This document shows positions 9,150 through 17,971 of a stretch of 64,000 bases of DNA, one piece after another (positions within the stretch are counted from its first letter, which is position 1; each line of letters starts with the position of its first letter). A program made the position numbers and the translations under genes. The stretch lies in the NCBI GenBank assembly GCA_934552825.1, contig CAKTEQ010000003.1, positions 62,001 through 126,000 on the forward strand, written 5' to 3'. Under the pieces are notes generated by a model. The model ran no database searches, was not told the DNA's origin, and was given only the letters and a program-made list of their open reading frames with translations. Source of the stretch: an uncultured Oscillospiraceae bacterium. GTDB taxonomy: Bacteria > Bacillota > Clostridia > Oscillospirales > Oscillospiraceae.

Positions 9150-9623
9150 ATGAAGAAAGAATTTAGACTCAGCCAGGAAAGAAAAGACGAACTGGAAAAG
9201 GAGCTTTACTACCTCAAAACAGTCAGGGAAAAGGAAGTTGCCGAGCAGATAAAGGAAGCGCGTTCTTTCGGAGACCTTTCGGAAAACAGCGAATATGACG
9301 AGGCAAAAACCGAACAGGGCAAGCTCTATTCAAAAATCGCGGAGATCGAGAATATCCTTGCCAACTGCGTCGTCATCGACGACACAGAGACAAGCTCCGA
9401 GACAGTATCCTTCGGCTGCAAGGTCACTGTCAAGTTCGTAGGCGACGAGGAGGAGGAGACATATCAGATAGTCGGCTCTCAGGAGGCAAATCCCATGCAG
9501 GGCAGGCTCTCCGAGGACTCCCCATTCGGCAAAGCCATGCTTGGCCACCAGATGGGCGATGAGGTGATTGTGGACGCGCCCGCGGGTCAGCAGCATTACG
9601 TCATAGTCAGGATAGAGAAATAA
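9150..9623 (+). CDS. greA: Transcription elongation factor GreA
   Basis: GreA rescues backtracked RNA polymerase by stimulating cleavage of the transcript in the secondary channel. It has 157 residues, the usual length. The N-terminal coiled coil (residues 1-75) carries the acidic tip in the segment ARSFGDLSENSEYDEAK, which is diagnostic. The C-terminal FKBP-like domain follows (GCKVTVKF, EANPMQGRLSEDSPFGKAMLGH). An AAAGGA site precedes the start. It shares a promoter with lysS, which begins 19 bases after its stop, a common Firmicutes arrangement. Confidence 0.96.
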   Translation: MKKEFRLSQERKDELEKELYYLKTVREKEVAEQIKEARSFGDLSENSEYDEAKTEQGKLYSKIAEIENILANCVVIDDTETSSETVSFGCKVTVKFVGDEEEETYQIVGSQEANPMQGRLSEDSPFGKAMLGHQMGDEVIVDAPAGQQHYVIVRIEK

Positions 9624-9642
9624 AACCGGAGGAAGCATATAA

Positions 9643-11148
9643 ATGGCAGAAGGAAACAATATTCAGGAAGTTCAGCAGACCGAAGACCTCTCGGAGATAC
9701 TTCAGATAAGAAGAGATAAGCTTGCAAAGCTACAGGAAGAGGGGCGGGATCCCTTCAAGATCACGAAATTCGAGTGCACGGCGTTTTCTGCGGATATAAA
9801 GGACAGCTTTGAGACTATGGAGAACCAGACCGTCAAAGTCGCCGGGCGCCTCATGTCCAAGCGCGGTATGGGCAAGGCGATTTTTGCGGATCTCCAGGAT
9901 AGAAAGGGGCGCATCCAGATATATGTGCGCTTCAACGACGTGGGGGAGGACGCCTTTGCGGACTTCAAGAAGTTCGATATCGGCGATATAATAGGAGTTG
10001 AGGGCTTCGTGTTCAAGACTCGTATGGGTGAGATATCCATTCATGTGCAGAAGCTGGTGCTCCTGTCCAAGAGCCTGAGACCCCTGCCGGAGAAGTTCCA
10101 CGGTCTTACCGACCTTGAGACGCGCTACCGTCAGAGATATGTTGACCTCATAGTAAATCCGGAGGTCAAGCGCAATTTTGAGATCCGCTCTCAGTTCATC
10201 AAGTACATGCGTAGCTATCTGGACAATATGGGCTATATCGAGGTGGAGACGCCGGTCCTCAACACGATAGCCGGCGGCGCTGCGGCGAGACCATTTATAA
10301 CGCATCATAACACTCTTGACCTTGATATGTATATGCGCATAGCGACAGAGCTGCCCCTCAAGCGCCTGATAGTCGGCGGCATGGACAGAGTTTATGAGAT
10401 AGGCCGTATCTTCCGCAACGAAGGCATGGACCCCAAGCATAACCCCGAGTTTACTACCGTGGAGCTCTATCAGGCTTATGCGGATTTTCACGATATGATG
10501 GACATCGCCGAGGGGATACTTTCCGGCGCAGCCCACGCTATTTACGGCTCCTATCAGGTAAACTGGATGGGTGAGGATATCGACCTGACCCCCGGCTGGC
10601 GGAGGCTTACAATGGTGGACGCCGTCAAGGAATATGTGGGTATTGACTTCGGCGCTATCAGCGACGACGCCGAGGCAGTCGCCGCGGCGAAGGCGAAGGG
10701 CGTTGAGCTGGCGGACGCCGCCGAGAAGACGTGGGGCAACGCGCTCTATGCCTGCTTCGACCAGAAGGTCGAAGAGCAGCTCATCCAGCCTACATTCATA
10801 ACGATGTACCCCGTAGAGGTGAGCCCTCTCACGAAGAGAAGCCCGGAGGACCCCCGTCTTACAGAGCGTTTCGAACTCTTCATCTGCCACAGCGAGCTGG
10901 CGAACGCCTATTCTGAGCTCAACGATCCCATCGACCAGAGGGAGCGTTTCATGAAGCAGGTGGAGCAGCGTGAGCGCGGCGACGATGAGACGGAGATGCT
11001 GGATGAGGACTTCCTCATAGCACTGGAGTACGGCATGCCTCCAACGGGCGGCATGGGCATGGGTATCGACCGCTGCGTGATGATGCTCACAGGCAGCTCC
11101 ACGATAAGAGACGTCATCCTCTTCCCCACGATGAAGCCCTTGGGCTAA
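9643..11148 (+). CDS. lysS: Lysyl-tRNA synthetase, class II
   Basis: Charges tRNA-Lys with lysine. It has 501 residues, the family size. An N-terminal OB-fold anticodon-binding domain (about 60-165, [21 protein letters not shown]) is followed by the class II catalytic core. Motif 1 is around [13 protein letters not shown], motif 2 around [17 protein letters not shown] and motif 3 near the C-terminus ([20 protein letters not shown]). It lies 19 bases after greA with a GGAGG site; no T-box leader precedes it. It ends before a strong terminator about 100 bases downstream. Confidence 0.97.
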   Translation: MAEGNNIQEVQQTEDLSEILQIRRDKLAKLQEEGRDPFKITKFECTAFSADIKDSFETMENQTVKVAGRLMSKRGMGKAIFADLQDRKGRIQIYVRFNDVGEDAFADFKKFDIGDIIGVEGFVFKTRMGEISIHVQKLVLLSKSLRPLPEKFHGLTDLETRYRQRYVDLIVNPEVKRNFEIRSQFIKYMRSYLDNMGYIEVETPVLNTIAGGAAARPFITHHNTLDLDMYMRIATELPLKRLIVGGMDRVYEIGRIFRNEGMDPKHNPEFTTVELYQAYADFHDMMDIAEGILSGAAHAIYGSYQVNWMGEDIDLTPGWRRLTMVDAVKEYVGIDFGAISDDAEAVAAAKAKGVELADAAEKTWGNALYACFDQKVEEQLIQPTFITMYPVEVSPLTKRSPEDPRLTERFELFICHSELANAYSELNDPIDQRERFMKQVEQRERGDDETEMLDEDFLIALEYGMPPTGGMGMGIDRCVMMLTGSSTIRDVILFPTMKPLG

Positions 11149-11243
11149 AAAAACGTTGTGGCACAACGGTTACAGGTGATGCAACCTCTGGTTTGACACC
11201 ACTTTTACACCAATTCACTTTGAATTCAATATGGCTACTAAGG
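11149..11243. other. Structured spacer after lysS
   Basis: Between the lysS stop and the terminator stem are about 95 bases with three short inverted repeats in succession, for example around 11151-11170 and a TGGT/ACCA pair near 11189-11201. No start codon with a ribosome site and no tRNA features are present. I cannot assign a function. Confidence 0.4.
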
Positions 11244-11273
11244 AGCGCCCCGTCTTTGACGGGGCGCTTTTTT
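11244..11273 (+). terminator. Terminator for greA-lysS
   Basis: An 11-bp GC-rich stem (11244-11254 with 11258-11268), a three-base loop and six T residues. Confidence 0.93.
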
Positions 11274-11349
11274 AGCTGTCACGCATGTCCTCGCACAGCC
11301 GAAGCGCACATGGACAATCAAGTTTCCGGATGTGTGTTTTTCTGGACTT

Positions 11350-11378
11350 TTGGCGGATATTAAAGTATGCTGTATAAT
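11350..11378 (+). promoter_or_regulatory. Promoter for the L,D-transpeptidase gene
   Basis: TTGGCG at 11350-11355, a 17-base spacer and TATAAT at 11373-11378, about 30 bases before the ATG. The -10 is consensus; the -35 is moderate. Confidence 0.7.
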
Positions 11379-11408
11379 TATAGTGTCAGGAATGGGGGAA
11401 ACATATAC

Positions 11409-12782
11409 ATGAAAAGACGCTTACGCAGCCTTGCGGCGGTTCTGATGGCGGTCGTCCTGAGCGGTGCATTTGCCGCGATCGGCTGCATAACCACAGCCGC
11501 CGCGGCGAAAAATCAGCTTTTGTATTCCATCATGGTGAACCGGAAGATGAACACCGTGACAGTGTATACTCTGGATGAGGAAGGGGAATATACTGTGCCC
11601 TATAAGGCGATGATCTGTTCCACCGGACGGCCCGGACACACCACTCCCCTGGGGAGTTTTTCTGTGACCGGATCTAAAAGAGAGTGGTGCCTGATGGTGG
11701 ACGGTACATACGGGCAGTATACCACCCAGTTTTATGGCAGCTATCTGTTTCATTCGATCTGCTACACTGATCCGGATTCTTCAACGATGATCCCTGAGGA
11801 GTATAATATGCTCGGCAGCGCGGCATCTCGGGGCTGCGTGAGGCTGCAGACGGAGGATGCCAAATGGATATATGATAACTGCGCCGCCGGAACGCGCGTA
11901 ACGATTTATGACAGCGACGACCCCGGCCCTCTCGGAAAGCCGGAGCGGCTGGTGGATGCTGTGCCGGAGGACTGTGGCTGGGATCCAACGGACCCGCGCC
12001 CGGAAAACCCCTGGACACTGCAGCCGGTGGAGGAAATTCAAATTTCTCAGGAAGCGGCAGCGCTCACAGCCGGCAGCGGCTTGACCTTGACGGCCCAGTG
12101 CCTGCCGGAAGACGCGGGCATCCGGGGCGCTGTGTGGAAATCTGACGCGCCAGAGGTTGCAGCCGTACAAAAGGGGCGGGTAATTGCCCTGCGGGCGGGG
12201 ACTGCGATGATCACAGCCAGCTGCGGGGATGCTTCCGCCGTCTGCGTGGTCACGGTGACGGGGGAACTGCTGCCCTTCACAGACCTTACGCCTGGCGCGT
12301 GGTATTATGACGACATACGCTTTGCGAGCGAGGCGGGAATTCTGAACGGGATGGGGGATGGGAGCATGGAGCCGAAGGGTTCTGTGACGTGGCCGGAGGC
12401 TCTTCAGATCGTCTATAATCTGGCGCAGCGGCCTCAGACGGAGCCCGCGGGAGACGAATGGTATAGCGCGGCGCTTGCCTGGGCGGAGCAGAACGGACTT
12501 TTGGACCAGATGGGATTTGACGCGGCAGCACCGATCGGGCGTGAGGAAATGGTGACGCTATTGTACCGGGCGGCCCGGAGAGCGGGCGGCGTTGTGGAAG
12601 CATCCGGCAGCATGGATGAATTCACGGACGGAGAAGAGGTGTCGGATTTTGCGGCGGATGCGGTGAACTGGGCGGTCGGTGCCGGAATTCTGAAGGGCGA
12701 CGATAACCGGCAGCTTACACCTCACGCGTCTCTGACGCGGGCGCAGGTCGCGGCGTTGCTGCGGAGGTATATCGAATCCTGA
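11409..12782 (+). CDS. Exported L,D-transpeptidase with Ig-like and SLH domains
   Basis: A 457-residue surface protein. A signal peptide (1-33, ending TTAAAAK) is followed by a YkuD-type L,D-transpeptidase domain (about 38-168) with the catalytic signature SRGCVRL (Cys143) and a histidine in LFHSICY (His115). Such enzymes make 3-3 peptidoglycan cross-links or attach proteins to the wall. A bacterial Ig-like (BIG2-type) domain follows (about 207-290, TLTAQCLPEDAG to VCVVTV). The C-terminus has three SLH-like repeats (FTDLTPGAWYYDDIRFA, WYSAALAWAEQNGLL, FADAVNWAVGAGIL) that should bind pyruvylated wall polymers. The start at 11409 gives a clean signal peptide; the open frame extends 42 bases further upstream. 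It is probably monocistronic. Confidence 0.9.
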   Translation: MKRRLRSLAAVLMAVVLSGAFAAIGCITTAAAAKNQLLYSIMVNRKMNTVTVYTLDEEGEYTVPYKAMICSTGRPGHTTPLGSFSVTGSKREWCLMVDGTYGQYTTQFYGSYLFHSICYTDPDSSTMIPEEYNMLGSAASRGCVRLQTEDAKWIYDNCAAGTRVTIYDSDDPGPLGKPERLVDAVPEDCGWDPTDPRPENPWTLQPVEEIQISQEAAALTAGSGLTLTAQCLPEDAGIRGAVWKSDAPEVAAVQKGRVIALRAGTAMITASCGDASAVCVVTVTGELLPFTDLTPGAWYYDDIRFASEAGILNGMGDGSMEPKGSVTWPEALQIVYNLAQRPQTEPAGDEWYSAALAWAEQNGLLDQMGFDAAAPIGREEMVTLLYRAARRAGGVVEASGSMDEFTDGEEVSDFAADAVNWAVGAGILKGDDNRQLTPHASLTRAQVAALLRRYIES

Positions 12783-12817
12783 AGGGGATATAAGGCTTAA
12801 GAACGAGCGTAAGAAGG

Positions 12818-12855
12818 CGCCGGGGGCATAGTTATTTGGCCCCGGCGATGTTTTT
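12818..12855 (+). terminator. Terminator after the L,D-transpeptidase gene
   Basis: An 8-bp GC-only stem (12818-12825 with 12840-12847) followed by ATG and a run of T residues at 12851-12855. Confidence 0.75.
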
Positions 12856-12995
12856 ATTGGGGGGCGGTCAAATTCTCCCGCTGGAGTATGTGCCACCTGT
12901 TTTTTGGAATTCTTAAGGTGACTTTTGGTGCGCCATGGTGCATTATGTTCATGAGAGGGCAAACAAGCCCTGAAAAGACAGGGGAGCGTGGAAAA

Positions 12996-14252
12996 ATGAA
13001 AAAGCTGGTATCTTTTGTACTCGCGGCTGCGGTGCTCTGCGCGGGCATCTCCGCGGGAGCGGTCTACCGGGACGGGGGTGTGGTTTTGTCCGACTGGGCG
13101 ATAAACGACTACCATATGGCAAACGAGTACTGCATACTTAACTGGTTCACCCGCGGCGGGGACTTCACAGAGCCGATAACAAGAGCCGAATTCTGCGATA
13201 TGGTGTTCAACGTGGTGCGGGCGGCGCACAACGGGATAACGGCGGAAATCGACGCCGGGCGCCCCGAGCCCTTTAACGACACGGACAGATACTCCGTTTA
13301 CTGCCTTGAGCAGCTCGGTGTTGCCAGGGGCACGGGTGTGGGCATCTTCGACCCGGAGGGGACATTGACCCGGGAGCAGGCGGCGGCTTTCATATACAGA
13401 GCCGGCGAGTTCCTGGACTTTACATATCTGCCTTCAGCGCCGGAGGAGTTCACGGACGCTGACGAGATCGCCCTCTGGGCGAGGGACGCCGTCGAAGTGA
13501 TGCAGGCAGCCGGGCTGATGACCGGCACGGATACCGGCAGTTTCATGCCCGGGGAGGAGATCACCCGGGAGCAGGCGGCTGCGGTGCTTGTGCGCTTTCT
13601 TGAGAAAAACGGCTTTAACTACGGCATATATGTTAAGGACGAGGACGGAGTGCTCACAGAGGATGACTTCGCCGGATTGAATGGGAAGTACCGCCCGACC
13701 GGCGAGGACTCATATGAGGTTACGTATTATCAGGGGAATTTTGCCAAGATCACGGTGAACGTGAAGGACGGCAGGGTTCTGAGCGCGATTTACACCTCCC
13801 TGGACACGGGCAAAACGGCGGATTTGAAGCAGACAGAAATGCTGGATATCCCCCTCGACTATACACGGACATATCTGGGCGGCAGCGCCTATGTGACCCG
13901 CGCGGGCGGAAAGCTCACCTTTGAACTCGGCGGCAGACAGGTGCTCACGCTCACGGATGACTACGGAAACGTGGGCTATCAGAACATGGGCGGGGAATAT
14001 CTGTTCTACGGCACCCGTAAGGGCGGTACTGATTTCATAAGCGCGAACAGCGAAATACTCTTCACCGTTTCCGGGATAGTCAGCGGCATAACGAACAGAT
14101 ACATAATAACCGAGGCTTACCGCTACCCCGGAGATACGGTGGATGGGTCGTACACAGTCTACGGGGTCTATACACACGAAGGCGAAGAGCTGGAGAAGCC
14201 GGGCCTTTCGGACTGGGAGCTTTACGAAAAAGGCTATGTAACGGACGACTGA
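12996..14252 (+). CDS. Secreted SLH-domain protein with uncharacterised C-terminal domain
   Basis: A 418-residue exported protein with a signal peptide (about 1-22, KKLVSFVLAAAVLCAGISAGA). The N-terminal half holds SLH repeats: DWAINDYHMANEYCILN, EQLGVARGTGVGIFDPEGTLTREQAAAFI and ARDAVEVMQAAGLMTGTDTGSFMPGEEITREQAAAVL. These anchor the protein to the cell wall. The C-terminal half (about 205-418) is rich in beta-strand patterns (YEVTYYQGNFAKITVNVKDG, LTFELGGRQVLTLTDD) and I do not recognise it. The ATG at 12996 gives a clean signal peptide with a GGGGAG site upstream. It follows another SLH gene but is separated by a terminator, so it is likely its own unit. Confidence 0.82.
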   Translation: MKKLVSFVLAAAVLCAGISAGAVYRDGGVVLSDWAINDYHMANEYCILNWFTRGGDFTEPITRAEFCDMVFNVVRAAHNGITAEIDAGRPEPFNDTDRYSVYCLEQLGVARGTGVGIFDPEGTLTREQAAAFIYRAGEFLDFTYLPSAPEEFTDADEIALWARDAVEVMQAAGLMTGTDTGSFMPGEEITREQAAAVLVRFLEKNGFNYGIYVKDEDGVLTEDDFAGLNGKYRPTGEDSYEVTYYQGNFAKITVNVKDGRVLSAIYTSLDTGKTADLKQTEMLDIPLDYTRTYLGGSAYVTRAGGKLTFELGGRQVLTLTDDYGNVGYQNMGGEYLFYGTRKGGTDFISANSEILFTVSGIVSGITNRYIITEAYRYPGDTVDGSYTVYGVYTHEGEELEKPGLSDWELYEKGYVTDD

Positions 14253-14267
14253 CAGAAAAGTTTATGT

Positions 14268-14299
14268 TTGAAAAACTGTTCATAGTATGATACACTATG
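14268..14299 (+). promoter_or_regulatory. tetR-type promoter with overlapping operator-like palindrome
   Basis: TTGAAA at 14268-14273, a 17-base spacer and TACACT at 14291-14296. A perfect 6-bp inverted repeat (CATAGT at 14281-14286, ACTATG at 14294-14299, seven bases apart) covers the -10, which is where an autorepressor would bind. Confidence 0.6.
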
Positions 14300-14327
14300 C
14301 GGTGAGATCAAAAAAAGGAGTGGTGAT

Positions 14328-14900
14328 ATGTCACAGGTAACGAAGCGCGCACTGGTGGGGTCTCTCAAGCACCTGCTCCTGCAAAAGCCCCTTAATAAGA
14401 TCACAATAAGCGATATAACGGATGACTGCGGCATCAACCGCATGACCTTTTACTACCACTTTAAGGATATATATGACCTCGTAGAATGGGCGTGCCTGGA
14501 GGACGCCCGGAAGGCTCTGGAGGAGAAAAAGACCCACGACACCTGGCAGCAGGGCTTCGTGCAGATATTCAACGCCGTGCGGGAGAACAAGCCCTTCATC
14601 ATGAACGTGTACCGCTGCGTGGATAGGGAGCAGGTGGAGCGGTATCTCATCACTCTCACGGACGGGCTCATCATGGGCGTTATCGAGGAGGAATCCGCCG
14701 GGATGACCGTGCGCCAGGAGGACAAGGAATTCATCGCGAAGGTTTATTCTTTCGTGTTCGTGGGCATTATGCTGGACTGGATAAACGGGGATATGAAGGG
14801 CGATCCGGGGGAGATCGTGGAACGCTTGGGCACAGTGGTACAGGGTGGTGTTTCTGCGGCGCTGGAGCGTATGCGCACGGACAGACCATTATCAAAATAA
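14328..14900 (+). CDS. TetR/AcrR-family regulator (DhaS-like)
   Basis: A 190-residue DNA-binding regulator. The N-terminal helix-turn-helix (about residues 5-50) contains KITISDITDDCGINRMTFYYHFKD, very close to the DhaS-type TetR pattern. The remaining helical domain (WQQGFVQIFNAVRENKPFIMNVYR to the C-terminus) would bind a ligand. The start follows AAGGAG with good spacing. A palindrome in its own promoter suggests autoregulation. The oleate hydratase gene begins 135 bases downstream after a terminator, so it is a plausible target in trans, but I see no copy of the palindrome in front of it. Confidence 0.88.
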   Translation: MSQVTKRALVGSLKHLLLQKPLNKITISDITDDCGINRMTFYYHFKDIYDLVEWACLEDARKALEEKKTHDTWQQGFVQIFNAVRENKPFIMNVYRCVDREQVERYLITLTDGLIMGVIEEESAGMTVRQEDKEFIAKVYSFVFVGIMLDWINGDMKGDPGEIVERLGTVVQGGVSAALERMRTDRPLSK

Positions 14901-14929
14901 GCCCGGTGATAAAAATTTATACAGTTTGA

Positions 14930-14968
14930 CCGCCTGTGATGAAAACTCCATCACAGGCGGTTTTGTGT
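14930..14968 (+). terminator. Terminator between tetR and ohyA
   Basis: A perfect 12-bp stem (14930-14941 with 14949-14960), a seven-base loop and TTTTGTGTTT. Confidence 0.88.
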
Positions 14969-15035
14969 TTATTGTAAAGCCCCTGAAAATGGTTAAAATA
15001 AAGGCATAAACAAAATAATTCAGGAGGTAAACGTT

Positions 15036-16829
15036 ATGTATTATTCCGCAGGTACTTATGAAGCATTTGCACATCCCGAAAAGCCCGAAGGCGTTGACAA
15101 GAAGTCTGCGTATATCATAGGCACAGGTCTTGCGGGTCTGGCGGCGGCATTTTATCTGGTCCGGGACGGTCAGGTCAAGGGCAAGAGGATCCATCTGCTG
15201 GAAAAGCTCGAGCTCGCAGGCGGAAGCTGCGACGGATATAAGGACATCACGAAGGGCTTCTATATGCGCGGCGGCCGTGAGATGGACAACCATTTCGAGG
15301 TTATGTGGGATATGTTCCGGGACGTTCCCTCTATTGAAAATCCTGAGGTCTCCGTTCTGGACGAGTACTATTGGCTCAATAAGCACGACCCCAACTATTC
15401 CCTGTGCAGAGCCACTGTGAACAGAGGCGAGGACGCCCATACGGACAGAAAGTTCGAACTTGACAGAGACTCCGCAATGGCGCTGTCGAAGCTCTTCATC
15501 ACCCCGGAAAAGGATCTGGAGGGCAAGAAAATATCCGAAGTAATGCCCGACTCCTTCTGGGATACGAACTTCTGGCTCTACTGGCAGACGATGTTCGCCT
15601 TCCAGCGCTGGTCCAGCGCCCTGGAGATGAAGCGCTATATATGCAGATACGTGCACCATATCGATGGTCTGCCTGATTTCAGCGCTCTGCGCTTCACAAA
15701 ATACAACCAGTATGAGAGCATGATACTGCCTCTTGTGAAATACCTTAAGGCCCATGGCGTTGTCATCGATTTTGGTATGGATGTGAAGAACGTCGTCATC
15801 GAGACTGAGGGCGATAAGAAGATCGCAAAGCAGATCGTATACGTGAAGGACGGCAAGGAGCAGACCATCGACCTTATCGAGGACGACCTCGTGTTCATCA
15901 CAAACGGCTGCTGCACCGACACCTCCTGCTACGGCGACCAGACCCATGCTCCCGACCTCACGAAGATAAGAAACGGCGGCGGTGAGTCCTGGGACCTTTG
16001 GAAGAACATCGCAAAGCAGGCTCAGCACGGAGAGTTCGGCAACCCTGAGGCCTTCTGCAGCGACTATGAGGCGACGAACTGGATGAGCGCCACAGTGGAG
16101 ACCTCCAACGAGGAGATAATCAGCCGCATCATGGACATCTGCAAGCGTGACCCCAGAGCCGGCAAGGTAACCACAGGCGGCATTGTGACAGTCAAAGACA
16201 GCAGGGACAACTGGTACCTCTCCTGGACGATAAACCGCCAGCCCCAGTTCAAGGCTCAGAACAAGAACACAGTGCTCGTATGGCTGTACGCCCTGAGCAC
16301 GGACAAGGAAGGCAATTTCGTGAAGAAGGCCATGCGGGACTGCACAGGCGAGGAGGTCTGCCGTGAGTGGCTGTACCACATTGGCGTGCCCGAGAGCGAG
16401 ATAGGCGACCTCGCGAAGAACGCCTGCAACACGACCACCTGCTTCATGCCCTATATCAACGCCTTCTTCCAGCCGAGAAAGAACGAGGACAGACCCAAGG
16501 TCGTGCCCGATGGCGCTGTGAACTTTGCGTTCATCGGCCAGTTCGCCGAGACGCCCAGGGACACTATCTTCACAACGGAGTATTCCATCCGCACAGGTAT
16601 GGAGTCGGTATACACGCTGCTGAACGTGGACAGAGGCGTACCCGAGGTCTGGGGCAGCAAGTACGACGTGCGGGAGCTGCTGCGCGCCTGCTATTACGCG
16701 CTGGACAAGAAGACAGTCCAGGAGGCGGACCTGACCTTCATGGAGAAGGAAGCGCTGAAGGTGGCGCTGAAGAAGATATCCGGCACAGATATAGAGCTGC
16801 TGCTGAAAGAGAGCGGACTTATAAAATAA
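15036..16829 (+). CDS. ohyA: Oleate hydratase (MCRA family, FAD-dependent)
   Basis: Adds water across the cis-9 double bond of oleic acid to give 10-hydroxystearate; it also acts on linoleate and detoxifies host-derived unsaturated fatty acids. It has 597 residues, within the family range. The FAD-binding motif IIGTGLAGLAAAFYLVRDG lies near residues 27-45. The family block LELAGGSCDG, RGGREMDNHFEVMWDMF and the C-terminal PYINAFFQPR with GQFAETPRDTIFTTEYS are all present. A candidate promoter is TTGTAA-N16-TAAAAT within 14970-15000, and a strong AGGAGG site precedes the ATG. It is a single-gene unit between two terminators. The name is secure. Confidence 0.95.
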   Translation: MYYSAGTYEAFAHPEKPEGVDKKSAYIIGTGLAGLAAAFYLVRDGQVKGKRIHLLEKLELAGGSCDGYKDITKGFYMRGGREMDNHFEVMWDMFRDVPSIENPEVSVLDEYYWLNKHDPNYSLCRATVNRGEDAHTDRKFELDRDSAMALSKLFITPEKDLEGKKISEVMPDSFWDTNFWLYWQTMFAFQRWSSALEMKRYICRYVHHIDGLPDFSALRFTKYNQYESMILPLVKYLKAHGVVIDFGMDVKNVVIETEGDKKIAKQIVYVKDGKEQTIDLIEDDLVFITNGCCTDTSCYGDQTHAPDLTKIRNGGGESWDLWKNIAKQAQHGEFGNPEAFCSDYEATNWMSATVETSNEEIISRIMDICKRDPRAGKVTTGGIVTVKDSRDNWYLSWTINRQPQFKAQNKNTVLVWLYALSTDKEGNFVKKAMRDCTGEEVCREWLYHIGVPESEIGDLAKNACNTTTCFMPYINAFFQPRKNEDRPKVVPDGAVNFAFIGQFAETPRDTIFTTEYSIRTGMESVYTLLNVDRGVPEVWGSKYDVRELLRACYYALDKKTVQEADLTFMEKEALKVALKKISGTDIELLLKESGLIK

Positions 16830-16848
16830 ACACGGATCCGGCACATTG

Positions 16849-16888
16849 CCCGGGGCTTTATTCAAGCGATAAAGCCCCGGGATTTTTT
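16849..16888 (+). terminator. Terminator after ohyA
   Basis: A perfect 13-bp stem (16849-16861 with 16869-16881) with a seven-base loop and six T residues. Confidence 0.94.
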
Positions 16889-16926
16889 ACATTTACGCCG
16901 CCGTATAAGGGAATAATAAAGGGAGA

Positions 16927-16967
16927 TTTTACAGAGATTTTACTCATGTCGACTTTCTGATTTTACA
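16927..16967 (+). promoter_or_regulatory. Candidate PhoP-binding direct repeats upstream of pstS
   Basis: TTTTAC occurs at 16927-16932 and again 11 bases on at 16938-16943, then at 16961-16966. Another TTTTACA with a partial repeat is at 16885-16896. An 11-base phase of TT(A/T)ACA-like elements is the known architecture of Firmicutes Pho boxes. The phoP/phoR genes are at the end of the same cluster. Confidence 0.5.
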
Positions 16968-17033
16968 TTCCACGGTTATCATGAAAACCGTAAAGACGAG
17001 ATGAGTCGTAAGAATTGAAAGGAGATCTTAAAG

Positions 17034-17927
17034 ATGAAAAAGATCATGGCATTGCTGCTGGCGGCGATCATGGTGCTGTCCTTTGGTGCACTGACAGCCT
17101 GCGGCGAGAAGAAGGCAGAGACAACGACACCCGCAGAAAATACGGAGAACAGCGATACAGAAACGGGTGACACGAATACAAGCGGCGAGAAGCTCTCCGG
17201 CACCGTTTCCACAGACGGCTCCACTTCCATGGAGAAGGTCATCGGCGCTCTGGGCGAGAAGTTCATGGCGGACAACGGCGGCGTGAACTTCACCTATAAC
17301 CCCACAGGCTCCGGCTCCGGCATCACAGCTGTAAGCGAAGGCCGCTGCGACATCGGGCTTTCCAGCAGAAACCTGAAGGACGAAGAGATCCAGTCTGGAC
17401 TCAAGGCGACGGTTCTTGCTCTGGACGGCATCGCGATAATCGTAAACCCTGAAAACGACGTGGCGGACCTCAGCCTTGAGGACATCGCGAAGATCTATAC
17501 GGGTGAGATAACAAACTGGTCTGAGGTCGGCGGCAAGGACGCCGGGATCGTCCTCATCGGACGTGAAGCCGGCAGCGGCACAAGGGACGGCTTCGAATCC
17601 ATAACGGATACAAAGGACGCCTGCCAGTACCGCCAGGAGCTCACCTCCACAGGCGACGTTATCACTGCGGTATCCCAGAACCCCGACGCCATCGGCTATG
17701 TATCCCTGGCATCCGTTAAGGACAGCGTGAAGGTCGTCTCCGTCGACGGTATAACACCCATGGAAGAGACGGTCAAGGACGGCACATACGCCATCCAGCG
17801 CCCCTTCGTCCTGGTGACAAAGGAAGGTGAAACACTTTCGGCAGCGGCTCAGGCATTCTTCGATTATGTCACCTCCCCCGAGGCGGCTGAGATAATCGCG
17901 GCAGCAGGCGCGGTAGCCGTAAACTGA
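17034..17927 (+). CDS. pstS: Phosphate-binding lipoprotein PstS
   Basis: Extracellular high-affinity phosphate receptor of the Pst ABC importer. It is 297 residues with a lipoprotein signal peptide whose lipobox LTAC gives Cys23, then a Thr/Glu-rich linker to about residue 55. The binding domain shows the phosphate-loop motifs STDGSTSMEKV and NPTGSGSGITAV, plus IGREAGSGTRDGFES. GGAGATC precedes the start. It is first in a pst-pho operon. A hairpin between it and pstC should make its transcript segment more abundant than the rest. Confidence 0.96.
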   Translation: MKKIMALLLAAIMVLSFGALTACGEKKAETTTPAENTENSDTETGDTNTSGEKLSGTVSTDGSTSMEKVIGALGEKFMADNGGVNFTYNPTGSGSGITAVSEGRCDIGLSSRNLKDEEIQSGLKATVLALDGIAIIVNPENDVADLSLEDIAKIYTGEITNWSEVGGKDAGIVLIGREAGSGTRDGFESITDTKDACQYRQELTSTGDVITAVSQNPDAIGYVSLASVKDSVKVVSVDGITPMEETVKDGTYAIQRPFVLVTKEGETLSAAAQAFFDYVTSPEAAEIIAAAGAVAVN

Positions 17928-17946
17928 CAATGTATCAGACGCGGAG

Positions 17947-17971
17947 AGACGGTCGTTAAAGACCGTCTTTC
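17947..17971 (+). terminator. Partial terminator or stabilising hairpin between pstS and pstC
   Basis: A perfect 8-bp stem (17947-17954 with 17961-17968), a six-base loop and a short T run. It likely limits read-through from pstS or protects the 3' end of the pstS message. Confidence 0.65.

Noticed and set aside
12783..12995. Small gene in the spacer between the two SLH genes
   Set aside because: Only a terminator and an AT-poor leader are visible; the upstream extension of the SLH frame lacks a ribosome site.
14892..16865. 657-codon open frame antisense to oleate hydratase
   Set aside because: Mirror frame of a clearly coding gene; composition is typical of reverse-strand shadows.
11149..16890. 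Accessory stretch as a mobile island
   Set aside because: No integrase, transposase, flanking repeats or tRNA target is visible; base use is similar to the surroundings.
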